Source: CAVSUB01 sp963816725
GTDB taxonomy: Bacteria > Acidobacteriota > Vicinamibacteria > Vicinamibacterales > 2-12-FULL-66-21
NCBI GenBank assembly: GCA_963816725.1
Contig: CAWFMC010000018.1
Coordinates: 496,001-560,000 of the forward strand
Direction: 5' to 3'
Length of the DNA: 64,000 nucleotides
Shown: positions 9,564 to 17,138 of the stretch, piece after piece
Position numbering within the stretch: position 1 is the stretch's first letter
How the letters are laid out: each line of letters starts with the position of its first letter
Position numbers and translations under genes: made by a program
Notes under the pieces: generated by a model
What the model was told of the DNA's origin: nothing
The model's input: only the letters and a program-made list of their open reading frames with translations
The model's database searches: none

Positions 9564-10607
9564 ATGCCCGTCAAGCCTCTTCTCGTCGGCGCGTTGGCTG
9601 CGGCCTGCGTGGCCGCTGCCGTCGGTGGCGCCTACGTCGCGGTGCGCCAGAGCCCGGCCACCCCTCCGGCTTCGGTCTCTGAACCGGCAGCGGGAGCAGC
9701 CTCTGCCGGCTCAACGAGCTCCGCACCGGTGACTGAAACCGAAGGCGTGGTGACCCCGCCAGCAGGTGCGCCAGACGCTGTGGCGGAGGTTCCGGCCCCC
9801 GCGCCGGCTCCGGCTCCCAATCCAGAGCGCACCCCGAAGAAGGAGGCTCCGGCTCGTCACGTACCACCCGCGCCGGCGTCGAAGTCGGTTGCGGTGCGAC
9901 CCAACCCGGCCCCCGCGGCGCCGACGCGCCATGACGCACCGGTAGACGACACCGGCCGGCGTGCGGACTCGAACCCGCCGCCGTCGTCCGCCCCAGCACG
10001 AGATACGACGAGTGCAGCGGTCACGCCGGATGCAGCTGCCGCGCCGACCCGCATACCCGACCCGCCCCCGGTGCCTCGATACGTCGAGGTCGTCGTGCCC
10101 GCATCGGCGGTCATCGGTCTCCAAGTCGATCGCGCACTGTCAAGCGAAACAGCAAAGGTCGAGGACCGCATCGAAGCACGGGTCACCCGCGACGTGATGG
10201 CCGACGGTCAGCGGGCTATTCCTGCGGGCTCGAAGATGCTCGGCTCGGTCGTGCTGGTCGATCGCGGCGGCAAGATGAAAGATGCGGCACGGCTGGGCGT
10301 GCGCTTCCATACGCTCGTGCTGGCTGACGGTACCGAGCTCCCGCTTCGCACCGAAACCATTTACCGCGACGGCGACTCGCCCGGCAATGAGAGCTCGCGC
10401 AAGGTTGGTGGTGCTGCGGTGGGCGGCGCGATCCTCGGGGCAATCCTCGGTGGGGGCAAGGGGGCTGTACTCGGCGGCGCTGCTGGCGCGGCGGGCGGCA
10501 CCGCGGCGGTAATGGCCGGCGGACGCAACCCGGCCACACTTCCAGCCGGCACCGTGGTGACCGCACGGGTCGCCGGTCCGGTCACCGTTCAGGTCGAAAA
10601 GGAATAA
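9564..10607 (+). CDS. Ala/Pro-rich exported or anchored protein with TrbI/VirB10-like and glycine-zipper regions
   Basis: 347 aa from ATG 9564, chosen because AGGGAG lies 9 nt upstream and an N-terminal membrane segment follows at once (LLVGALAAACVAAAVGGAYV). Residues about 30-165 are a low-complexity Pro/Ala spacer, probably crossing the periplasm. A folded C-terminal domain follows (ASAVIGLQVDRALSSETAKV, RAIPAGSKMLGSVVLV) that resembles the beta-rich fold around the IPAGS motif of TrbI/VirB10-like proteins. It is interrupted by a glycine zipper (VGGAAVGGAILGAILGGGKG). No conjugation genes are nearby, so a type IV secretion role is not implied. A hairpin just after the stop suggests a single-gene transcript. 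Confidence 0.7.
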   Translation: MPVKPLLVGALAAACVAAAVGGAYVAVRQSPATPPASVSEPAAGAASAGSTSSAPVTETEGVVTPPAGAPDAVAEVPAPAPAPAPNPERTPKKEAPARHVPPAPASKSVAVRPNPAPAAPTRHDAPVDDTGRRADSNPPPSSAPARDTTSAAVTPDAAAAPTRIPDPPPVPRYVEVVVPASAVIGLQVDRALSSETAKVEDRIEARVTRDVMADGQRAIPAGSKMLGSVVLVDRGGKMKDAARLGVRFHTLVLADGTELPLRTETIYRDGDSPGNESSRKVGGAAVGGAILGAILGGGKGAVLGGAAGAAGGTAAVMAGGRNPATLPAGTVVTARVAGPVTVQVEKE

Positions 10608-10615
10608 CTCGCGTC

Positions 10616-10653
10616 GATCAGTGTCGCGCACTTCCACGCGCGTGACACTGATC
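10616..10653 (+). terminator. Hairpin terminator after the TrbI-like gene
   Basis: Perfect 10-bp arms GATCAGTGTC (10616-10625) and GACACTGATC (10644-10653), with further partial GC pairing inside, start 8 bp after the stop codon. No T-tract follows. Confidence 0.55.
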
Positions 10654-10775
10654 GCTTCAAGCCCGCGCCGTTTGATGCTCCTGATTCCCGCCCGGACAGT
10701 TCCCCCGTGTTCCGTTACCGCCTCTTCCGTAGCAGCTGCGGGGTAACGCAGCGACTGTCAACTACGCGTGCGACT

Positions 10776-10882
10776 GAGCCGTGACGGCTCGACCGTTCGT
10801 CGGCTCAACTCTCGTCGCGGGGCATACCGCTTGCTTTGTCAATCCGAATGCGGCTCACACGAGCCGGTTAGCAGTCCGGCTC
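10776..10882 (+). promoter_or_regulatory. Cluster of CGGCTC/GAGCCG inverted repeats before the barrel gene
   Basis: The spacer from 10654 to about 10912 has no convincing gene. Its last part holds six copies of CGGCTC or its complement, at 10776, 10785, 10801, 10851, 10861 and 10877. Three pairings are possible: 10776-10782 with 10784-10790; 10851-10856 with 10861-10866; and 10861-10867 with 10876-10882. The last two share one arm, so they exclude each other. The stretch ends 14 nt before the purine-rich ribosome site, so it may be a 5' leader that switches fold, or a set of operator sites. Confidence 0.4.
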
Positions 10883-10915
10883 GTAAACGCCGGCCAGGAG
10901 AGGCAAGGACAGATG

Positions 10916-11530
10916 ATGGTATCCCGCAAGTGGTTCCTTACGGGCGCGTTGGCGCTCATGGTTTCGACGCTCGCTCCGACGAAGGCGTCGGCAGACTGGT
11001 TGTTCACCCCATTCATCGGCGGCACGTTCGGCGGCAGCGCGAAGGTCAACGGCGTGGGCGGCGACGTGAAGAATGAGTTCAATGAAACGCTGACGTACGG
11101 CGGGTCGCTGGCATTCCTCGGCGGCGGCATCGCCGGCTTCGAGGTGGACTTCGGCTACTCGCCGAACTTCTTCGGAAGCGATTCCAACGACGCGCTGAAT
11201 CTCGTCGGCGACGGCAACGTCACGACGCTGATGGCCAACCTGATGATCGCCGGTCCCAAGGCAGCGGTGCGGCCCTACGTGGTGGGCGGCGTGGGGTTGA
11301 TCAAGACGCGAGTCGACAGCGCCGATCAGTTCTTGACCGACGTCGGCAACAACGACTTCGGCTTCGACGTCGGCGGCGGCGTGATCTTCTCGTTTTCCGA
11401 CAACGTCGGGATCAGAGGCGACGTCCGCTACTTCCGCGGGATCACCAACAACGACAACAACGGGGTCGACCTCCGCCTGGGCTCGTTCCAATTCTGGCGC
11501 GGTACAGTCGGCGTCACCTTCCGGTTCTAA
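10916..11530 (+). CDS. Outer-membrane beta-barrel protein
   Basis: About 204 aa with a Sec signal peptide (VSRKWFLTGALALMVSTL, cleaved after KASA) and an 8-stranded-barrel look: alternating hydrophobic strands, many Gly and Asp turns and a C-terminal aromatic residue (GTVGVTFRF), as in OmpA/OmpW-like porins. I use ATG 10916 because AAGGA lies 6 nt upstream; ATG 10913 directly before it is equally possible. No OmpA peptidoglycan-binding domain is present. Ligand or pore role unknown. It is preceded by an unusual inverted-repeat leader and followed by a strong terminator, so it is probably a single-gene unit. Confidence 0.8.
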   Translation: MVSRKWFLTGALALMVSTLAPTKASADWLFTPFIGGTFGGSAKVNGVGGDVKNEFNETLTYGGSLAFLGGGIAGFEVDFGYSPNFFGSDSNDALNLVGDGNVTTLMANLMIAGPKAAVRPYVVGGVGLIKTRVDSADQFLTDVGNNDFGFDVGGGVIFSFSDNVGIRGDVRYFRGITNNDNNGVDLRLGSFQFWRGTVGVTFRF

Positions 11531-11548
11531 TACAGCGACGTTCCTCCG

Positions 11549-11593
11549 GCGGTCCGCTCGAGGCTCCCCAGCCGAGCGGGCCGCTTCTCTTTC
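11549..11593 (+). terminator. Intrinsic terminator after the barrel gene
   Basis: A 12-bp stem (11549-11560 with 11573-11584, one G-U pair, arms GCGGTCCGCTCG and CGAGCGGGCCGC) is followed by the T-rich stretch TTCTCTTTC. It lies 18 bp after the stop and also borders the end of the convergent sixA-like gene, so it can serve both. Confidence 0.75.
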
Positions 11594-12041
11594 ATCCCTC
11601 CTCCGATTCCCACTCGATCACCCAGCGATCGCCTACCGCGCGCAACTGCACGAGACCATGCAGCGGGAATGCGTTCGCCTCGCCATCTGCCCGGCCGGTG
11701 ACGAGGAGATGGAGGATCCGGGGCAGGCTCGGGAAATGACCGACGAGCATCACCTCGCGGGTCTCATCGACCAGGCGATCGCGAATCCACTCGGGTGGAT
11801 CGGTTGGTTGGAGTCCGCGGATCGCCGCGAACTCAGCCTGGGAACTGCACGCCGCGCGAAAGGCTTCCGCCGTCTGGCGCGCCCGCAGCTTGCCGCTGTG
11901 CCAGATTACGACCGGCCGCACGCCCCGATGCGCGGCCGCGGCGGCCAAGGCCATGGCATGCGCACGACCGGCAGCCGAGAGCGGACGTTGCGGGTCCACG
12001 TCGGGCTCGACGGCGTGGGCGTGATGAACGAGGTAGATCAT
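11592..12041 (-). CDS. SixA-like histidine phosphatase with altered RHG motif
   Basis: 149 aa, the usual size of SixA phosphohistidine phosphatases (histidine phosphatase superfamily). The second-half motifs are intact: RPLSAAGRAHA, HSGKLRARQTAEAF and VMLVGHFPSLPRILHLL, with its catalytic His. The first motif, normally RHG, reads HHA (LVHHAHAVEPD), so the catalytic Arg is replaced while the phospho-accepting His is kept. Activity may therefore be altered. It lies 30 bp after argH on the same strand and is probably the last gene of the argR-argG-argH transcript; a link to arginine metabolism is not otherwise supported. Confidence 0.75.
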   Translation of the reverse strand: MIYLVHHAHAVEPDVDPQRPLSAAGRAHAMALAAAAAHRGVRPVVIWHSGKLRARQTAEAFRAACSSQAEFAAIRGLQPTDPPEWIRDRLVDETREVMLVGHFPSLPRILHLLVTGRADGEANAFPLHGLVQLRAVGDRWVIEWESEEG

Positions 12042-12071
12042 CGGCGCGTGTTCCGGGCCGAACGCTGCAGG

Positions 12072-13466
12072 CTATCCCTGGTTCGTCCCCAGCCACGCCC
12101 TGAGCTCGCGCAAGGCGTGAGCGACCGAGTCGGGATGGGTCGACTGCGGCGTCCGCTTCCGGCGCACGGACGCAGCCGGCGTGATGTAGTCCTGCACGTC
12201 GGCGTCGAACAGCGGTGAGTGCCGGCGCCACTCCTCGAGCGTCAGCTCCTCGAAGCCGCGCTTCTCGCGCAGGAGCGTGCGGACCATGGTGCCGACGATT
12301 TCGTGCGCATCGCGAAAGGGTACGTCGCGGCCCACGAGGTAGTCGGCGACATCGGTCGCCAGCAGCAGCCCGGACGCCGCACGGGCCGTCACCTCGCGGT
12401 TTATCGTGATCCCGCGTAACACGGACGCGCAGGCCGAGACCGAGGCGCGCACGGTATCCTCCGCCTCGAACAGCGCCTCTTTGTCTTCCTGCAGGTCCTT
12501 GCTGTAGCCGATCGGCAGCCCTTTCATCGAGGACAGCCATCCAGTAAGGCGCCCGAGCACGCGGCCGGACTTGCCGCGCACGAGCTCGAGCGGATCCGGA
12601 TTCTTTTTCTGCGGCATCAGGCTGCTGCCAGTGGCCGCCGTGTCAGCAAGCTCGAAGAACCCGAACTCCTCCGATGTGAAGAGGATCAGGTCCTCCGCCA
12701 CGCGGCTCAGGTGCACCATCATCAAGGCGCACGCGTGCAGGAACGACGAGACGAAGTCGCGATCACCTGTGGCATCGATGCTGTTGGCGACGACCTTCGA
12801 GAAGCCCAGCGTCCGGGCAAGCCACGCCGTGTCGATCGGATAGCTGGTCCCGGCGATCGCGCCGGAGCCGAGCGGCAGCTCGTCGATCTCGGTGAGGACG
12901 ACGTCGAAGCGGGCGTGGTCGCGACGGAAGGCGGCTGCGTGCGCGAGGAAATAGTGCGCGGCGAGGATAGGCTGCGCGCGGCGCATGTGCGTGTACGACG
13001 GCATGACCGCCTCGCCCGCCTCGGCGGCTCGCTCCGCGAGTCCGGCGATGAGCGTTCGCAGGCCGGCCTGCAGCTCGGGCACCCGCCGTTTCATGTACAG
13101 GCGCAGGTCGACCGCAACCTGCTCGTTGCGCGACCGGCCGGTGTGCAGGCGGCGGCCGGCGTCGCCGACGCGTGCCGACAGCTCACGTTCGACGAACGCG
13201 TGCACATCCTCGTCCTGCGCCGCGAGGGCAGTGGCGAAGAAGCCGGGATCGGACTCACCTCGCGCGAGAATCTCGGCCAGCGCGGTCCGGATCGCTGCGC
13301 CGTCGGCGGCCGAAATCACTCCAGCTCTCTCCAGCCCCTCGGCCCAGGCCACACTGCCGCGCACGTCGTCCGGGAAGAGGCGGCGATCGAACCGGAACGA
13401 GGCGCCGAACGCGAACAGCTCGGCGTCAGGGTCGCCCTCGAATCGTCCTGACCACAGGTGGGCCAC
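12072..13466 (-). CDS. argH: Argininosuccinate lyase
   Basis: Cleaves argininosuccinate to arginine and fumarate, the last step of arginine synthesis, as a cytosolic tetramer. The 464 aa length is typical. Seen directly: N-terminal LWSGRFEGDPD, TGRSRNEQVAVDLRLY, the substrate-binding YTHMRRAQP, and the superfamily signature GSSLMPQKKNPDPLELVRGK with its flexible catalytic serine loop. It starts 2 bp after the argG stop, so the two are translated from one message. Control is expected through the ARG-box-like site upstream of argR. Confidence 0.97.
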   Translation of the reverse strand: MAHLWSGRFEGDPDAELFAFGASFRFDRRLFPDDVRGSVAWAEGLERAGVISAADGAAIRTALAEILARGESDPGFFATALAAQDEDVHAFVERELSARVGDAGRRLHTGRSRNEQVAVDLRLYMKRRVPELQAGLRTLIAGLAERAAEAGEAVMPSYTHMRRAQPILAAHYFLAHAAAFRRDHARFDVVLTEIDELPLGSGAIAGTSYPIDTAWLARTLGFSKVVANSIDATGDRDFVSSFLHACALMMVHLSRVAEDLILFTSEEFGFFELADTAATGSSLMPQKKNPDPLELVRGKSGRVLGRLTGWLSSMKGLPIGYSKDLQEDKEALFEAEDTVRASVSACASVLRGITINREVTARAASGLLLATDVADYLVGRDVPFRDAHEIVGTMVRTLLREKRGFEELTLEEWRRHSPLFDADVQDYITPAASVRRKRTPQSTHPDSVAHALRELRAWLGTNQG

Positions 13467-13468
13467 GA

Positions 13469-14683
13469 TCAGCGCCCGACCTGTGACGAGTGATTGGCCG
13501 CCTTGCGGGCGGCCGTCTCGATGGGCAGCCCCCAGATCTTGATGAAGCCTTCCGTCGCGCTCCGATCGAAGGCATCGCCGGCGTCATAGGTCGCCAGCGC
13601 CTGATCGTAGAGGGCGAACGGGGAGCTGCGCCCGACCACCCGGCAGTCCCCCTTGAACAGCTTGAGACGGACGGCGCCGGTCACGCGCGGCTGGATGGTC
13701 CGGACGAAGGCGTCGATGGCCTCGCGCGTCTGCGAGAACCACAGGCCGTTGTAGACCAGGTCCGCGTACGTGCGTCCGAGGTCGTGCTTGAGGCGTTCGA
13801 GATCGCGGGCGATGACGAAGCGTTCGAGCTCGCGATGCGCCGTGTGCAGGACCAGCGCGGCCGGCGCCTCGTACACCTCACGAGACTTGATGCCGATCAG
13901 GCGGTTCTCGACCATGTCGATCCGGCCGACCCCGTGCGCTCCGGCAATCGTATCGAGGCTCTCGATCAGCTCGAGCATCGACATTGCGATGCCGTTGGCC
14001 GTCACCGGCACGCCGGACTCGAAGCCGATTTCGACGTAGGCCGGTTCGTCCGGCCCGTCCTGCGGCGCGCGGGTCAGCTGATAGATGTCCTCCGGCGGCT
14101 CGGCCCACGCATCCTCGAGCACGCCGCACTCGATCGAGCGGCCCCACAGGTTCGCGTCGATGCTATAGGCGCTCTCGGCCCCGGCCGGCGGCACCGCGAG
14201 ATCCCGGGCGTGTGCGTACTCCAGCGTCTCAGCGGGCGACATCTCCCACATCCGCGCCGGCGCGATGATCTTGATCGACGGGTCGAGCGCCCGGGCCGAC
14301 ACGTCGAGGCGGATCTGATCGTTGCCTTTGCCGCGGCAGCCGTGCGCGACCGCAGTGGCCCGCTCCATCTTCGCCACTTCGACGAGGCGCTTCGCGACGA
14401 GCGGGCGCGCGAGGGCGGTGGCGAGCGGGTAGCGATCCTCGTACAACGCCCCGGCCTGGAGCGCCGGCAGCAGGTACTGCGTGACGAATTCCTCGCGGGC
14501 ATCGATCACGTGCGCCCGCACGGCACCGAGCGCCAGCGCGCGCTCGCGCACGTCGGCGAGCTCGCGCCCCTGGCCGATGTCGAGGGTGACGGACACGATC
14601 TCGGCGCTGTACTGCTCGGCGAGCCAGCGGATGGCGACCGAGGTATCCAGCCCGCCGGAGTAGGCGACGACTATGCGTTCCAC
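13469..14683 (-). CDS. argG: Argininosuccinate synthase
   Basis: ATP-dependent condensation of citrulline with aspartate. 404 aa. The PP-loop is at the N-terminus (VVAYSGGLDTSVAIRWL), and the citrulline/aspartate-site segments follow: AHGCRGKGNDQIRLD, PARMWEMSPAETLEYA and SIDANLWGRSIECG. It lies between argR (55 bp upstream) and argH (2 bp downstream). With argF at the other end of the divergent cluster, the whole route from glutamate to arginine is present in this window except carbamoyl phosphate synthase. Confidence 0.97.
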   Translation of the reverse strand: MERIVVAYSGGLDTSVAIRWLAEQYSAEIVSVTLDIGQGRELADVRERALALGAVRAHVIDAREEFVTQYLLPALQAGALYEDRYPLATALARPLVAKRLVEVAKMERATAVAHGCRGKGNDQIRLDVSARALDPSIKIIAPARMWEMSPAETLEYAHARDLAVPPAGAESAYSIDANLWGRSIECGVLEDAWAEPPEDIYQLTRAPQDGPDEPAYVEIGFESGVPVTANGIAMSMLELIESLDTIAGAHGVGRIDMVENRLIGIKSREVYEAPAALVLHTAHRELERFVIARDLERLKHDLGRTYADLVYNGLWFSQTREAIDAFVRTIQPRVTGAVRLKLFKGDCRVVGRSSPFALYDQALATYDAGDAFDRSATEGFIKIWGLPIETAARKAANHSSQVGR

Positions 14684-14738
14684 GTCTATGTGTGCTCCTG
14701 AGCCAGCCCGAGAAAGGTGCGCGCGAAAGATCGATACG

Positions 14739-15242
14739 TCAGGCAGTCGGCAGTCCGAGTCCGACGCCTGCCATCTGCACCGGCCTGCCCATCGCGGGGG
14801 CCTCCGCTCGCAACCGGTCGGCGAAGGTCGAGGCGTGCGATGCCGACCGGCAGATCACGAGGATCGTGTCGTCGCCGGCAATGGTCCCGACCACGTCCGG
14901 CCATCCCGACCGGTCGAGCGCAATTGCCAGCGCCTGGGCTTGCCCCGGATCCGTCTTGAGGACCAGCAGCTGCTCGACCTGTTCGAAGCCCCTCAGGTAT
15001 TCCTCGATTGCGCGCTTCGCCGCGGCCGCGGGATCGGGTCCTGTCGCGCGCCGGGCGGGGAGCCGATAGGCGCCATCGGCGGCGGCTTTGACGAGCCCGA
15101 GATCCCGGATGTCCCGCGACAACGTCGCCTGCGTCGCCTCGATGGCCCGGGCCCGGAGCAGCTCCCGAAGCTGTTCCTGACTCGTAACGTCCACAGACGT
15201 AACGAGTTCGAGGATCGCCGACTGCCGACTGCCCTTCATCAT
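14739..15242 (-). CDS. argR: Arginine repressor
   Basis: Transcription factor that senses arginine and binds ARG boxes as a hexamer. 167 aa. The N-terminal winged helix (about residues 4-60) ends in the recognition helix region TQATLSRDIRDLGLVK. The C-terminal arginine-binding and oligomerisation domain ends with the family motif VVGTIAGDDTILVICR, which has the paired acidic residues that bind arginine. The ATG pair at 15242 and 15239 follows a GAGGG ribosome site. It is the first gene of the leftward argR-argG-argH unit, and an ARG-box-like palindrome covers its own -10, so autoregulation is likely. Confidence 0.95.
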   Translation of the reverse strand: MMKGSRQSAILELVTSVDVTSQEQLRELLRARAIEATQATLSRDIRDLGLVKAAADGAYRLPARRATGPDPAAAAKRAIEEYLRGFEQVEQLLVLKTDPGQAQALAIALDRSGWPDVVGTIAGDDTILVICRSASHASTFADRLRAEAPAMGRPVQMAGVGLGLPTA

Positions 15243-15257
15243 CCCTCACCGTCCATT

Positions 15258-15271
15258 TGAATGAGTATACA
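15258..15271 (-). promoter_or_regulatory. ARG-box-like operator over the argR -10
   Basis: TGAAT-GAGT-ATACA on the plus strand, which reads TGTAT-ACTC-ATTCA in the direction of argR. It has one mismatch to the ArgR core TGAAT-N4-ATTCA. The likely argR -10, TATACT (15269 to 15264 on the minus strand), lies inside it, so bound ArgR would block polymerase. Confidence 0.65.
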
Positions 15272-15311
15272 CGATGCGCTGCATAAATCGCCCCGGGCTC
15301 CCCGCAAAATG

Positions 15312-15340
15312 TTGATCACAGGCGTCGAATGTTGTATAAC
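15312..15340 (+). promoter_or_regulatory. argC operon promoter
   Basis: TTGATC (15312-15317), a 17-nt spacer and TATAAC (15335-15340). The start of transcription would fall near 15347, only about 5 nt before the argC ATG at 15352, and no Shine-Dalgarno is visible. Confidence 0.65.
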
Positions 15341-15346
15341 TATTCG
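15333..15346 (+). promoter_or_regulatory. ARG-box-like operator over the argC -10
   Basis: TGTAT-AACT-ATTCG, one mismatch in each arm of TGAAT-N4-ATTCA. It overlaps the argC -10 completely. Its centre is 75 bp from that of the argR-side box, and both have the same architecture, which strengthens each. Confidence 0.6.
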
Positions 15347-15351
15347 TTCCG

Positions 15352-16344
15352 ATGAATGAAATTCGTCGCGTGAGGGTCGGCGTCGCAGGAGCCACCGGGT
15401 ATGCCGGGGTCGAACTGCTGCGCCGGCTCGCCCGTCATCCGGCCGTCGAGCTGGCAGTGGCCATGGGGTCCAAGGGCTCGGAGCCGCGCCGCATCCCTGC
15501 CCTGCGGAATATCTGGGACGCTCCGGCGCTCCCCTTCGATCTTGAAACCCTCGCGGCCCTTGACGCCGTGTTCCTGGCAGTGCCGGAGTCCCTGTCGGCC
15601 GAAGTGGCGCCGGGGTTGGCTGAACGCGGCCCGAAGGTGTTCGATCTCTCAGGCGCGTTCCGGCTCACCGACCCCGAGTTCCGGAAGCGCTGGTACCCGC
15701 ACTCCCCTTCCGTCGATCTGCCCTTGGCGTACGGCCTGACCGAACGGCATCGGGCCGAGTTGCCCGACGCACAGCTGATCGCGTGCGCTGGATGCTATCC
15801 GACTGCTGCGGTGCTGGCGCTCCAGCCGCTGGTTGCGGCCGGTCTCCTCGAGCCCGGGATCATCATTGACGCCAAGTCCGGGGTGTCCGGCGCCGGCAAG
15901 ACGCCTACCGAGCGCACGCATTTCTCGGAGACCCACGGCAGCCTCTCGGCGTACGGCGTGTTCGGCCATCGGCACGGCGCCGAAATCGAGCAGGAGCTCG
16001 GGGTGCCCGTCACCTTCGTGCCGCACCTGGTGCCGCTCGATCGCGGCATCCTCGAAACCATCTACGCGCGCTTGTCTCCCGGCGTGGACGAGCCGGCGGT
16101 GGCAGCGGCAATGCAGGCGGCGTACGCGAAGGCCCCGTTCGTGCGCCTGACCGGAACCGATCTGCCCGAGATCAAGCACGTGGCACACACCAATTTCTGC
16201 GATATCGGCTGGCGGGTGGAGCGCCCTGGCGGCCAGCTGGTCATGGTGTCGTGCATCGACAATCTCGTGAAGGGAGCCGCCGGCCAGGCGATCCAGAACT
16301 TCAACGTCGCGTTCGGGTTCGACGAGACAACGGCTCTCGATTGA
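15352..16344 (+). CDS. argC: N-acetyl-gamma-glutamyl-phosphate reductase
   Basis: NADPH-dependent reduction of N-acetylglutamyl phosphate to the semialdehyde. 330 aa. N-terminal nucleotide-binding motif GVAGATGYAGVELLRRL; catalytic cysteine in IACAGCYPTAAVLAL; catalytic histidine region FGHRHGAEIEQEL. It is the first gene of argC-argB-argD-argA-argJ-argF. Its stop TGA shares its final A with the argB ATG. The ATG has no ribosome site and lies about 11 nt after the -10, so leaderless translation is probable. Confidence 0.97.
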   Translation: MNEIRRVRVGVAGATGYAGVELLRRLARHPAVELAVAMGSKGSEPRRIPALRNIWDAPALPFDLETLAALDAVFLAVPESLSAEVAPGLAERGPKVFDLSGAFRLTDPEFRKRWYPHSPSVDLPLAYGLTERHRAELPDAQLIACAGCYPTAAVLALQPLVAAGLLEPGIIIDAKSGVSGAGKTPTERTHFSETHGSLSAYGVFGHRHGAEIEQELGVPVTFVPHLVPLDRGILETIYARLSPGVDEPAVAAAMQAAYAKAPFVRLTGTDLPEIKHVAHTNFCDIGWRVERPGGQLVMVSCIDNLVKGAAGQAIQNFNVAFGFDETTALD

Positions 16345-17138
16345 TGGCAACGCTCCTAAAGCTCGGCGGAGAGTTGCTCGATGATCAGCCGGCGCTGCGA
16401 TCCGCCGCGGCGGCAATCGTCCGGCTGGCGGCGACGACCCCGCTGATCGTGGTCCATGGGGGCGGGCGGGCGATCGATGCCGAGCTGCGCGCCCGCGGCA
16501 ACACCCCAGCCTTCGTCGATGGCCTCCGCATCACCGATGCCGCCGCGCTCGATGCTGTCGTCGCAGTGCTCGCCGGGCGCACCAACACCCATCTGGTCGC
16601 GGCGGTCGGCGCTGCCGGCGGACGCGCGGTTGGGCTGACCGGCGCGGACGGCCGCATCGGGCTGGCGAGTAAAGCGGCGGCGTTCACGAGCGTGGCCGGC
16701 GAAACTGTCGATCTCGGGCTCGTCGGCCAGCCGGACGGCGATGACGCGTCGCTGCTCACGGACCTGCTGGCGATTGGCGTGGTACCAATCATCGCCAGCA
16801 TCGGCGTCTCGCGTGAGGGCGAACTGCTGAACGTCAACGCCGACACGATCGCCGCGCACCTCGCCGCCGGGATCGCGGCCGACCGGCTGATCATTGCCGG
16901 CGCGACCGCGGGCGTGCTCGACAGCGCCGGGCAGCTGATTCCGACCCTGTCGCTCGCGGGCATCGACCGCATGATCGCGTCGGGCGACGCCCATTCGGGA
17001 ATGGTCGCCAAGCTGACCGCCTGCCGGGCCGCGCTGACCGCCGGAGTCGGCGAAGTGGCCATCGTGTCGGGCCGTGGTGTCGAGGATTACGCGACCGCGT
17101 CGGGGACGAGAATTCATCGGGAGATGGTGACGACATGA
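16344..17138 (+). CDS. argB: Acetylglutamate kinase
   Basis: Phosphorylates N-acetylglutamate with ATP. 264 aa from ATG 16344, which overlaps the argC stop by one base. Amino-acid kinase fold: KLGGELL at the N-terminus in place of the common K-GG-A motif, the glycine-rich VVHGGGRAIDAELRARG, and NVNADTIAAHLAAG near the C-terminal ATP half. The N-terminal extension that arginine-sensitive hexameric forms carry is missing, so feedback inhibition may not act here. Overlaps argD by 4 bp (ATGA). Confidence 0.94.
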   Translation: MATLLKLGGELLDDQPALRSAAAAIVRLAATTPLIVVHGGGRAIDAELRARGNTPAFVDGLRITDAAALDAVVAVLAGRTNTHLVAAVGAAGGRAVGLTGADGRIGLASKAAAFTSVAGETVDLGLVGQPDGDDASLLTDLLAIGVVPIIASIGVSREGELLNVNADTIAAHLAAGIAADRLIIAGATAGVLDSAGQLIPTLSLAGIDRMIASGDAHSGMVAKLTACRAALTAGVGEVAIVSGRGVEDYATASGTRIHREMVTT

